Made by a program: the position numbers and the translations under genes
DNA from: RI-231 sp041394905
GTDB taxonomy: Bacteria; Acidobacteriota; Terriglobia; Bryobacterales; UBA6623
Length of the DNA stretch: 64,000 nt
Direction: 5' to 3'
Assembly: GCA_041394905.1 (NCBI GenBank)
Contig: JAWKHJ010000003.1
Location: forward strand, 186,001-250,000
In this document: piece after piece, positions 36,808-46,357 of the stretch
How positions within the stretch are numbered: the stretch's first letter is position 1
Layout: every line of letters begins with the position of its first letter
The notes under the pieces: generated by a model
Databases searched by the model: none
Told to the model about the DNA's origin: nothing
What the model saw: the letters and a program-made list of their open reading frames with translations, nothing else

Positions 36808-36995
36808 CAGTCCCCTGACCGTGCCAACGCAGAAGCAGGCCGATCTCATGCCCCGCAGGGGCGCGGTAGGAATCAGCCACGGGCAAAGCCCGTGGACGGG
36901 AAAGGCGGTTCGATCGCCCTTTTACCCCGCATTGCATGCGGGGCTGTTGCTTACGCGGCCCCCTTCAGGGGCTGATACGCTCTCGCCTGCGGCGA
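36791..36995. repeat. Cluster of six small palindromes
   Basis: Consecutive hairpins occur at 36791-36814 (GGGACTGC/GCAGTCCC), 36850-36862 (GCCCC/GGGGC), 36877-36895 (CCACGGGC-AAA-GCCCGTGG), 36925-36943 (CCCCGCAT-TGC-ATGCGGGG), 36958-36972 (GCCCC/GGGGC) and 36983-36995 (TCGCC/GGCGA). The first overlaps the dehydrogenase stop codon. The stretch up to 37078 carries no gene. It resembles composite REP-like intergenic repeats. Confidence 0.55.
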
Positions 36996-37078
36996 ATCGC
37001 TGCTGTGCCGTTGAACCCTGCTGTTCTCATACGCAAGCTGACGGTGGCGGGATAGACGACGAGTCAAGGGAAACTCGA

Positions 37079-37753
37079 TTAATCGCTCGAGCCCGCGTCG
37101 GCCATGCGCAGGAAGCGCCGCACGACCTTCGCCACGTAGTCTTGTGTTTCGGCATACGGCGGCAGGCCGTCGTAGCGGTCGACGGCGCCGGGGCCGGCGT
37201 TGTAGGCCGCGAGCGCGCGCAGCAGTTGGTCCGGTTTGCCACGGTAGCGGTCGAGCATGGCGCGCAGGTAGCGCACGCCGCCCATCACGTTCTCATCGGG
37301 GCGATGCGGATCGACAGCGAGCTCGCGCGCGGTGTCCGGCATCAGCTGCATCAGCCCGATCGCGCCTTTGTGCGAGACCGCGTCGGCCTGATAATTCGAC
37401 TCGGCGGCGATGATGCTGTGGATCAGCGCGGGGTGCAGGTCGTAGGTGGCGGCTAGCTCTTCGATCAGCTCTTCGAGCGGACGCTCGTCGACGGGTTTCG
37501 GCGTGGGCGCGGCGGCGATCGCGGGCATGGGAGCGGGCGCCGCCTCGAGAATCGGCTCGAAGCCCGTCACCTGGTCGGCGGGCAGGTCGACGAACCCGGT
37601 CGCGCTGGTGTGCAGACGCACGCGCTCGCCGAAGGGCTCATGGCGCTCGATGCGCATCGTCGCCCCGGAGCGCAGCAAAGCTAGCTCCGCCGCATGGGCC
37701 ATTCCAGCAGCGGCCAGCCAGAGCGCGATACAGTGTGTAGTTCGCGTTCGCAT
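37079..37753 (-). CDS. Lytic transglycosylase (SLT domain)
   Basis: A 224-residue exported peptidoglycan lytic transglycosylase. The signal peptide (CIALWLAAAGMAHA) is followed by a short N-terminal domain and linker, then the SLT fold: HPALIHSIIAAESNYQADAVSHKGAIGLMQLMPDTA with catalytic Glu118, MGGVRYLRAMLDRY and ALAAYNAGPGAV. The start was set at MRTRTTHC, just inside the divergent spacing to thrC (9 bases). Confidence 0.9.
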   Translation of the reverse strand: MRTRTTHCIALWLAAAGMAHAAELALLRSGATMRIERHEPFGERVRLHTSATGFVDLPADQVTGFEPILEAAPAPMPAIAAAPTPKPVDERPLEELIEELAATYDLHPALIHSIIAAESNYQADAVSHKGAIGLMQLMPDTARELAVDPHRPDENVMGGVRYLRAMLDRYRGKPDQLLRALAAYNAGPGAVDRYDGLPPYAETQDYVAKVVRRFLRMADAGSSD

Positions 37754-37762
37754 CCCCTGACA

Positions 37763-38944
37763 ATGAAGACGTATCTGAGCCACCTATCGTGCAGCAAGAC
37801 CGGCGAGATTTATCCGGCGGGGGAGTTGCACAACCTTTCGAAGACCGGCGCGCCGTTGCTGGTCCATTATGACCTGGAGGCCGCGCGACGCGAGCTGACC
37901 CGCGAGCAGATCGCCGCCGGGCCGCGCTCCATGTGGCGCTACGCCCCGCTGCTGCCGCTGCGCGACATGGCCAACCTGGTGACGCTCGGCGAGGGCTGGA
38001 CGCCGCTGCTCGAGCTGCCCCAGTTGGGCAAGGCGATGGGCGCCAAGCGGCTGCTCTTCAAAGAGGAGAGCGCGAACCCGACCGGCACCTTCAAGGCGCG
38101 CGGCATGGCAGCGGCGGTGTCGCTGGCCAAAGAGCTGGGCGTCGAGAAGCTCGCGGCGCCCTCGGCCGGCAATGCTGCGAGCGCCCTGTCGGCCTACGCC
38201 GCCCGTGGGGGCCTGGAGGCGCACATCTTCATGCCGCGCGACGTGCCGCGCGCCAACTACATCGAGTGCAAGGCCTGCGGCGCCAACGTCACGCTCGTCG
38301 ACGGGCTGATCTCCGATTGCGGCAAGATCGTGGCCGAGCGCAAGGACGCCGAGGGCTGGTTCGAGGTCTCGACGCTCAAGGAGCCGTACCGCATCGAGGG
38401 CAAGAAGACGATGGGTCTGGAGCTCGCCGAACAGCTCGGCTGGCGGCTGCCCGACGCAATCTTCTACCCCACCGGAGGCGGCGTGGGCATGATCGGCATG
38501 TGGAAGGCGTTCGATGAGCTCGAAGCGCTGGGCTGGATCGGATCCGAGCGTCCGAAAATGATCGCCGTGCAGGCGGCCGGCTGCGCGCCCATCGTCAAGG
38601 CATGGGAACAGGGCGAAGAGGCGTCCGAGTTCTGGAAAGGCGCACAGACCTGCGCCAGCGGCCTGCGCGTACCCAAGGCGCTCGGCGACTTTTTGGTGCT
38701 CGATGCGGTTCGCGAGAGCGGCGGCGCCGCGATCGCCGTCACCGACGAAGAGCTGCTGGCCGGCGGCAAGCGCTTGGCTGAAGCCGAAGGCCTGTTCGCG
38801 GCGCCGGAAGGCGCGGCCTGCGTGCGCGCGCTCGAGAAGTGCCTGGCGTCAGGTCTGCTCAAGCCTGAGGACGAGATCGTCATCTACAACACCGGCACGG
38901 GCCTGAAGTATCTCGAAGCCTGGGAACAAGCCCCGGGTATGTAA
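37763..38944 (+). CDS. thrC: Threonine synthase
   Basis: A 393-residue PLP enzyme converting O-phosphohomoserine to threonine. Features are the N-terminal SHLSCSKTGEIYPAGELHNLS, the PLP lysine Lys111 in ESANPTGTFKARG, the SAGNAASALSAYAAR phosphate-binding region, PTGGGVGMIGMWKAFDEL and the C-terminal VIYNTGTGLKYLEAW. All fit class II-like threonine synthases common in environmental bacteria. The ATG at 37763 was chosen at the start of conserved sequence. No other thr genes are adjacent. Confidence 0.92.
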   Translation: MKTYLSHLSCSKTGEIYPAGELHNLSKTGAPLLVHYDLEAARRELTREQIAAGPRSMWRYAPLLPLRDMANLVTLGEGWTPLLELPQLGKAMGAKRLLFKEESANPTGTFKARGMAAAVSLAKELGVEKLAAPSAGNAASALSAYAARGGLEAHIFMPRDVPRANYIECKACGANVTLVDGLISDCGKIVAERKDAEGWFEVSTLKEPYRIEGKKTMGLELAEQLGWRLPDAIFYPTGGGVGMIGMWKAFDELEALGWIGSERPKMIAVQAAGCAPIVKAWEQGEEASEFWKGAQTCASGLRVPKALGDFLVLDAVRESGGAAIAVTDEELLAGGKRLAEAEGLFAAPEGAACVRALEKCLASGLLKPEDEIVIYNTGTGLKYLEAWEQAPGM

Positions 38945-38946
38945 AC

Positions 38947-38986
38947 AAAAAACGGAGGGAGCGACCATCCCAAATCGCCCCCTCCG
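38947..38986 (-). terminator. Rho-independent terminator of the large repeat gene
   Basis: On the minus strand a 12-bp stem with one mismatch and a 10-base loop is followed directly by TTTTTTGTTT. It sits 22 bases past the stop codon at 39009, between convergent genes. Confidence 0.8.
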
Positions 38987-39008
38987 CACCCTCCATCGAG
39001 CCGTTAGG

Positions 39009-42000
39009 TCACTTGTTGCACTGCATGACCTTGCTGTCGGCGCTCGAGGCAAACGCGCTCTGCAGAACGGCATCGATTTGGAGGTTACTCGAGCTCGGCA
39101 AGAGCGTGCCCAGCAATCCGCCGACCACACTGGTGGTGATGTTGAACGTCGCCTGGGTCTGACCCTCTGGCACCGTCACCGAGCTTGGAATCACCACGGC
39201 CCCCAACAGAGCGTTCAGCAGATCGCCAACCAGGCCCAAGGGGGTCTTGGTTAGTTGGATGGTTGCTCCGCCCGCGGGGGCCGGGGAGCTCAGGATCACG
39301 CTGCCGGTGGCCGACTGGCCTAACGTGATGCTGGCTGGAATCGTCAGGCTGCCTAGCAGCGGAGCGTCAACCCCAAGAGTCGCGTTGATCGAGCCGCAGG
39401 GCCCGAACACCGCCCGCACCACCGAGCCAAGCAACGTGGGCAGGTTCGCCAAGGTGATGCTGGCGCTGCCGGTGGACTGGTTGGCCGGAATTGCCACCTG
39501 CCCGATCTGGCTGGAACCGATGAGCAGCGGCACGTTCGCTCCTCCCGCCGGCGCGGGACCGCTCAGCGTGACTAGCGCGTTGAGCACGCCCGTACCGGAC
39601 GCCAGATTGGTGATATTCGCGGTGAGCTGCAAGCCCTCCACGCAGGGATTCGACGAGTGGATCGTCAGGTTGGCCGACTCGCTGCTGACGCCGGAAGCGG
39701 CCGTAATCGCGACTACGATCGTGCTGGCGCTCGTGTTCACCGTGTTCACCGGGAATGTGGTCGAGCTTTGGCCCGCCGGCACCACCACGTTCGAAGCGAG
39801 GATGGTGGCGGAGGGATTGTTCGTCGAGAGCGAAACCAGCACGCCGTTCGACCCGGCAGGCGAGGCGAGCGTGACCGTGCCCGTCACCGGCTGACCGGCG
39901 AACACCGTCGACGGGTTGAGGCTGACTCCCGCGATCACTCCCGTAACCGGAGAGCCGAGCGCGATAGTCGCCTGCACCGCCGGACAGCCGTTGAGCACGG
40001 CTTCCACGGTGGAGCCTACGATCGAGAGCAGGTTGGCGATCGCGAGGTCCACCGAGCCGCTGGTTTGGCCTTGCGGCACGTCGATCGTACCGATGCTCGC
40101 GCCGGAGCGCACGAGGTTGATCTGCGAGCCGCCCGCTGGCGCCGGCCCGTCGAGCGCGGCTGTGGCGTGCAGCACGCCGGCCCCGCTAAGCAGGTCGGTG
40201 ATCTCAACGTCGAGCACGAGCGAGCTCACGCAATGGGCGTTCGGGTTGATGGTGAGCGAGGCGTTCACCGTGTTGGCCGAAGCCGCGGTGATCTGCGCCG
40301 TCTGCTGCGAACCAACCGTGGCGGTCGTTACGGTGAACTGCCCCGTGGTCTGCCCTTCCGGGATCACCAGCGAGGCCGGGACCGTCGCGTTCCCGTTGTC
40401 GCTCGACAGGTTCACCAAGACGCCGCCCGCCGGAGCCGCCGCGCTCAACGTCACCGTGCCGGTCGAGGGCTGCCCGCCCGTCACCGCCGTCGGCGCAAGC
40501 GCCAAGCCAGCGATCTGACCCTGCCCCGCCGTCGGAGCGTTGATCGTCAACGCAGCGTTCACCGTGTTGGCCGAAGCCGCGGTGATCTGCGCCGTCTGCT
40601 GCGAGCCAACCGTGGCGGTCGTCACGGTGAACTGCCCCGTGGTCTGCCCTTCCGGGATCACCAGCGAGGCCGGGACCGTCGCGTTCCCGTTGTCGCTCGA
40701 CAGGTTCACCAAGACGCCGCCAGCCGGAGCCGCCGCGCTCAACGTCACCGTGCCGGTCGAGGGCTGCCCGCCCGTCACCGCCGTCGGCGCAAGCGCCAAG
40801 CCGGCGATCTGACCTTGCCCCGCCGTCGGAGCATTGATCGTCAACGCAGCGTTCACCGTGTTGGCCGAAGCCGCGGTGATCTGCGCCGTCTGCTGCGAGC
40901 CAACCGTGGCGGTCGTCACGGTGAACTGCCCCGTGGTCTGCCCTTCCGGGATCACCAGCGAGGCCGGGACCGTCGCGTTCCCGTTGTCGCTCGACAGGTT
41001 CACCAAGACGCCGCCAGCCGGAGCCGCCGCGCTCAACGTCACCGTGCCGGTCGAGGGCTGCCCGCCCGCCACCGCCGTCGGCGCAAGCGCCAAGCCGGCG
41101 ATCTGACCTTGCCCCGCCGTCGGAGCATTGATCGTCAACGCAGCGTTCACCGTGTTGGCCGAAGCCGCGGTGATCTGCGCCGTTTGCTGCGAGCCGACCG
41201 CCGTGGTGGTCACCGTGAACTGCCCCGTGGTCTGCCCTTCCGGGATCACCAGCGAGGCCGCGACCGTCGCGTTCCCGTTGTCGCTCGACAGGTTCACCAA
41301 GACGCCGCCAGCCGGAGCCGCCGCGCTCAACGTCACCGTGCCGGTCGAGGGCTGCCCGCCCGTCACCGACGTCGGCGCAAGCGCCAAGCCGGCGATCTGA
41401 CCTTGCCCCGCCGTCGGAGCGTTAATCGTCAACGCAGCGTTCACCGTGTTGGCCGAAGCCGCGGTGATCTGCGCCGTTTGCTGCGAGCCAACCGTGGCGG
41501 TCGTCACGGTGAACTGCCCCGTCGTCTGCCCTTCCGGGATCACCAGCGAGGCCGGGACCGTCGCGTTCCCGTTGTCGCTCGACAGGTTCACCAAATACCG
41601 CCCGCCGGAGCCGCCGCGCTCAGCGTCACCGTGCCGGTCGAGGGCTGTCCGCCCGTCACCGACGTCGGCGCAAGCGCCAGGCCGGCGATCTGACCTTGCC
41701 CCGCCGTCGGAGCGTTGATCGTCAACGCAGCGTTCACCGTGTTGGCCGAAGCCGCGGTGATCTGCGCCGTCTGCTGCGAGCCAACCGTGGCGGTCGTCAC
41801 GGTGAACTGCCCCGTCGTCTGCCCTTCCGGGATCACCAGCGAGGCCGCGACCGTCGCGTTCCCGTTGTCGCTCGACAGGTTCACCAAAATACCGCCCGCC
41901 GGAGCCGCCGCGCTCAGCGTCACCGTGCCGGTCGAGGGCTGTCCGCCCGTCACCGACGTCGGCGCAAGCGCCAAGCCGGCGATCTGACCTTGCCCGCCGT

Positions 42001-44973
42001 CGGAGCGTTGATCGTCAACGCAGCGTTCACCGTGTTGGCCGAAGCCGCGGTGATCTGCGCCGTCTGCTGCGAGCCAACCGTGGCGGTCGTCACGGTGAAC
42101 TGCCCCGTGGTCTGCCCTTCCGGGATCACCAGCGAGGCCGCGACCGTCGCGTTCCCGTTGTCGCTCGACAGGTTCACCAAAATACCGCCAGCCGGAGCCG
42201 CCGCGCTCAGCGTCACCGTGCCGGTCGAGGGCTGTCCGCCCGTCACCGACGTCGGCGCAAGCGCCAGGCCGGCGATCTGACCTTGCCCAGGACCGAGCTC
42301 TGCCTGCAGCGCCAGCGAAGCGCGGACCGTATTGCCGTGCGTCGCCAGCAGCGTCGCCGACAGGTCCTTGTCCACCGTGAACGTCTGTACCTGGAATGTG
42401 ACCGAAGTCTGCCCCTCGGGGATAACCACGGTCTGCGCCAGCGAGACCAGCGGAGTATTCGCGGACAAGAACACTGTGAGCCCGCCTTCCGGCGCCGGCT
42501 TGTCCGCCGTCACCGTAGCGGTCGCGCTCGCGCCGCCCAGCACCGTTGGCGAATCCACTACCAGCGACACCAGACGGTAATCTTCCTCCTGCCCATCGCT
42601 CGACGGCAAAATCAGCAGCGTTCCCGAGGCCGACAGGTCGCCGGTCTCTCCGCTGATGACAACCAGCAGAGGTTTGTCCACCTGCTCCGTCCGGATCAGA
42701 AACTCCGCTCCGATCGCCCCTTCCGGGATCAGCACCTCGCTCCAAACCGTCGCCTTAGGGTCGCTGGACTCCAAGCGCACGAGCAGTCCGCCTGCGGGCG
42801 CCGGCGCTCCTATGCTGATGCGTCCCACGGTCGACTGCCCTCCGACCACCGAAGTCGCAGTGACAGTCAGGTCGCGGATCTGTGGCCCATCGCCAGGCAA
42901 GATCGTCACAGAGCCCGTGGTCGTTCCGCCGCCGCCCTGTCCCGTGACGTGCACCTCGATGGGAAACTCGACCGGAATCGTCGGCAATTCGAAGGTTCCC
43001 ACGACTTCTCCCGCGGGAATCGTGACCGAAGTTGGCGCCGGCACGCCAGGGGTATCGCTGCTCAGGATGACCGTGACGTCCTCGTCGACAGGGCAGTTCA
43101 GGCGCACGAAGCCCGAAACGATCTCGCCGCCCAACACAACCGGCGGCACGAACGCCATCTCCATCGCTTGTCCGCAGCTCGCGTCCAAATCGCCGAGCTT
43201 GCGCCACAACACGCGCACCTTGTGGTTGGCCGCGTCGGCCAGAAAGATATCGCCAAACGGGTTCGTCTCCGAACCGGCCGGCGAGTGAAGCTCGGCCTCC
43301 AACGCCGGCCCCCCGTCTCCCATCGAGCCAGGCTGGTCTTGGCCGGCCAACCGATGCATCTCGTTGTCCAGGCCGAAGACGCCAAGGTGGTGGCCGAGCG
43401 CGTCGGAGACAACTAGCTGCTCATCGGGATCGAGTGTCACAGACAGCGGGGCCATCCCATCCGAGTCCGCGTTTGGGTCGTCGATCACGGTGTAGATCAA
43501 CCCGTTGCCGTCGATGCGCCGGACCTTGCGATTGCCGCTGTCGGCCAGGAAGATCGTGAACAATTCGCTGACGGCGATCGAGGTCGGGCCGTCGAGCTCG
43601 GCGCTGATGGCTGGGCCGGCGTCGCCGGCATCGCCGCGCTCGCCAGTGCCTGCGATCGTCTGGATCAGGCCGTCGGCGGTGACCAGCCGCACACGGTTGT
43701 TCCCGGTGTCGGCGATCAGCACGCTGCCCAACCGGTTGACGGCCACGCCGGAAGGCGAGGAAAGCCAAGCGCTCACGGCCGCGCCGCCATCCCCCTGGAA
43801 GCCGGCCGCACCCACGCCCGCGAAGTTCCGAATCACGCCGTGCGCATCAATCTTGCGTACGCGGTGGTCCCCGGCATCCGCCACATACGTGTTGCCCAGG
43901 CCGTCCGTGGCGATGGAGACGGGAGTGCGGAACGAAGCGTTGATGGCCAGACCGCCGTCGCCGTCCGAACCTTCTTGCCCCGTGCCAGCGTACGTCGTGA
44001 TCGTGCCTCGCGGGCTGACGCGCCGGATCACACGGTTGCCCGTGTCGGCGATCAGCAGGCTGCCATCGCGCGCGAGCGCCACGTCCTGTGGCGAATGCAA
44101 TAGCGCAGCCGCAGCGCCCGCCCCGTCACCGGCAAACCCCGGCGAGCCAGTACCTGCGAATGCGTTGATGAAGTACTCGCCGCTTTCGTACCTCGGACTC
44201 GGAACCTGAGAGAGATCGAGCGAGACCGCGTTCGAGAACTGCCCGTTCAGCCACAGCCGAAGTTCCACTACACCTGCGCCCTCGAGCTCGGACGGGACGC
44301 GGAAATTCACTTGGTCCAGCCCCAAGAAGGCCGGGGCCGGCCCGGCGTACAACGCCGTCGCCCGTGAGACGTTGCCGGTGCGGTCGGTCACTAGGACCGT
44401 GACGTCTTGCGATCCGCGGATGCCCGTGCCGTAAAGGCTGACGTACGTCCCGGAGGTCTCCTGGTCGCCTTCCTGCAGCGACACGATCGGTCCCGGTTGG
44501 TAAGTCACGGCGTCAATCGCCGCCGCGCGATCCGGGTGCAGCAGCACGCCGATCTGGAAAATCGCAGGCGCCACCATCTCGACCTGAACCAACACCTGCG
44601 GCTGGGCCGGTGCAACGGCCTGATCACGCGTGACAGATACGCCAACTCGCCCGCGAGGGGTCTCAGCAGGGACGAGAAAATTGATCTGAGTTGGCGAGAC
44701 GAACAACAACGGCGCTGGGCGTCCGTCGATCCAAACCGTCACACCATTCAAGCGCTGCGGCAGATTGCCGTCATCGTCCAATTCACCTAGAAGCGTCTGC
44801 TGAGAAAGATCCGTTCCAAACAAGCTGGCGAGCGAGTTTGGGGCGACGGTGGGCTCAAAGCTCGCCGACGAGACGACTGTTTGCGGGGCGGGTGCGGCAA
44901 TTGCGCCGGCCACAAGCAATAGAGCGAGGAGAAAGCCGAGTCCTCGAGTAAGTTTCTGATTTTGAAACCGCAT
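39009..44973 (-). CDS. Giant secreted NHL-repeat protein with seven near-identical 98-residue repeats
   Basis: With two single-base deletions corrected this is one gene of about 1,988 residues. Order of parts: signal peptide (LGFLLALLLVAGAIA); a TIGR03437-type domain beginning VVSSASFEPTVAPNSLASLFG; five or six NHL units (SPQDVALARDGSLLIADTGNRVIRRV, SPSGVAVNRLGSVLIADTGNN); several Ig-like or Calx-beta-like modules with PAPAGG and VIPEGQT signatures; seven 98-residue tandem repeats; and further diverged modules to the C-terminus SKVMQCNK. It is probably a cell-surface or extracellular binding protein. The frame breaks are at about 41594 (AAA where other units have AAAA) and 41994 (CCC instead of CCCC). 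The ATG is at 44973 with GGAG ten bases upstream. Confidence 0.8.
40250..42292 (-). repeat. Seven tandem 294-bp repeat units
   Basis: Anchoring on the sequence gcagcgttcacc (gaggcgttcacc in the first unit), unit starts fall at 40258, 40552, 40846, 41140, 41434, 41727 and 42020. Spacings are 294 bp four times, then 293 twice. Each unit encodes 98 residues (GLALAPTxVxGGQPSTGTVT to NTVNAALTINAPTAGQGQIA). Units differ mainly at a few positions, for example NATVPAS versus NATVAAS and TTATVG versus TTTAVG. Confidence 0.92.
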
Positions 44974-45323
44974 AGCTTTTGTCTCCGAAATCGTTGGGAT
45001 GAGTGGCTTCCGAACGGGATTTCCTGGTTCGAATGCGTCGAGTAGGATGCATGCGGCGGACCGTTTCCAGGGAAATCCGGGAAAAGCTTTGGCTTTAGGG
45101 ATTTACGGAAAACGAACCGTAATTTCGACTCGGATCGGGAATGTTCAAATAGCGGACGCTTGTTCAGATCCTGAACACTGGCGAAGGGTCGGGCGCCAGC
45201 AGCGTTGGGGGGCAACCCGCGGAAGCCGCAACCTTCAGGAATCTCAGAACGAACGGGCGGAAAGCGAAACCGTTCTGCTAGCTTGGAGCATGGCGCCGGT
45301 GGGTCCGGCCCTTACTGCATTCC
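44974..45323. other. Intergenic region between divergent genes
   Basis: 350 bases separate the large repeat protein and the TerB-like gene. I see no gene here. The region contains a strong 17-base palindrome (listed separately) and presumably both promoters. Confidence 0.5.
45161..45177. promoter_or_regulatory. Palindromic operator candidate
   Basis: TGTTCAG-ATC-CTGAACA is a perfect inverted repeat 147 bases before the TerB-like ATG, with a further half-site-like ATGTTCA at 45141. The form suits a dimeric repressor; the regulator is unknown. Confidence 0.4.
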
Positions 45324-46256
45324 ATGGCGAACCCATTCGACTACAAGTTCATCGAACCGTTGACCTCGAGCGCGGACGTCCGCGGCTCCGCTGTTTTTTG
45401 CCGCTTTGTCTGCCCGGTGACAGGCCGCTCGGTCTCCGCTTCGGAAGAGATCACGGCCGCGCCGCCGCCGCCGATTGACCAACAGGCGCAAGAAGGAATC
45501 CTTGCCGGGTTGCGGCGCAGCCTCGCCGCAACGCTACAAGGCGTGCTCGGCAGCTCGCAGTACGCCGAAGCCATGGCGGAAACGATCCCGGACACCGACA
45601 TCCCTTCGGACGAGAGCGCCCGCCGGCGTGCTGTCGTCGGAGCTTTCCGTTCCGTCTCGAGCCTGTTTCGTTGGGACTCGCCTACACAGCGTTGGGTTGC
45701 GGTGGACGCGGGCAAAGATACCTCCACGGCTTTCGAGCGCCGTCTGCGCGTCCACCCGCTGCGCGATACGCCGGACCTGGTTTTGGCCCTCAGGATGCTC
45801 ATCGCCGCAGCTCGCGCCGACGGGTACGTCGACACCGAAGAGAGAGCATTCCTCGGCCCATTTGCCGCGGCTTCGGGCCAATCGCTCGACGACGTTCTGG
45901 CGCAGGAGCCGCCGTCGAAAGACGAGCTCTCGGCCATGGATCCGTCCCGCCGCGAAAGCGCGCTGATGCTGTGTTGGGCCGCCGCCTTGTGCGACAGCTC
46001 CCTGTCCACTTCCGAAGCCGCGGTCTTGGAGGAGATGACCCAGGGCCTGGGCATCTCGGAGGACAAAGCGGCTGAGCTCAAGCGCGACGCGCAGCACTAC
46101 CTGCTCGAGCGGGTCCTCGAAGACGCCTTCCACGGCTTCAAGATGTCGATCGAGGAAGAGGACCACGTCGTGCAAGTCGGCCGGAGCTTGGGCCTGCGTC
46201 TGGCAGAGACCCAGAAGGCTATTTCCTCGTTCCGCGAGCGGCGCGGCCTGGTCTAG
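45324..46256 (+). CDS. TerB-like domain protein
   Basis: A 310-residue cytoplasmic protein. The N-terminal third (MANPFDYKFIEPLTSSADVRG, FVCPVTGRSVSASEE) is unfamiliar. The C-terminal part has TerB-family helices with the acidic signature LALRMLIAAARADGYVDTEERAFLGP. TerB domains bind metal ions and occur in tellurite and stress-related membrane modules, but no other ter genes are seen here. It is monocistronic by spacing. Confidence 0.7.
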   Translation: MANPFDYKFIEPLTSSADVRGSAVFCRFVCPVTGRSVSASEEITAAPPPPIDQQAQEGILAGLRRSLAATLQGVLGSSQYAEAMAETIPDTDIPSDESARRRAVVGAFRSVSSLFRWDSPTQRWVAVDAGKDTSTAFERRLRVHPLRDTPDLVLALRMLIAAARADGYVDTEERAFLGPFAAASGQSLDDVLAQEPPSKDELSAMDPSRRESALMLCWAAALCDSSLSTSEAAVLEEMTQGLGISEDKAAELKRDAQHYLLERVLEDAFHGFKMSIEEEDHVVQVGRSLGLRLAETQKAISSFRERRGLV

Positions 46257-46357
46257 AGCGGCGCCTACCGCGCTCCAATAGCGTTTGTTTTCTCCCCGCC
46301 CCGACGACTGACGGGCTGCAACTTAGCTAATCTGAGGGGCGGGATGTTTCGGACCGC

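Noticed and set aside
39657..41693. Long open frames on the plus strand across the repeat region, including repeated 90-residue frames
   Set aside because: They are antisense to the well-supported repeat protein and stay open only because each 294-bp unit repeats the same stop-free frame.
40250..42292. CRISPR array
   Set aside because: The repeats are 294 bp, contiguous, in frame and protein-coding, with no spacers.
45020..45060. tRNA-like GGTTCGAAT
   Set aside because: No flanking acceptor, D or anticodon stems can be drawn.
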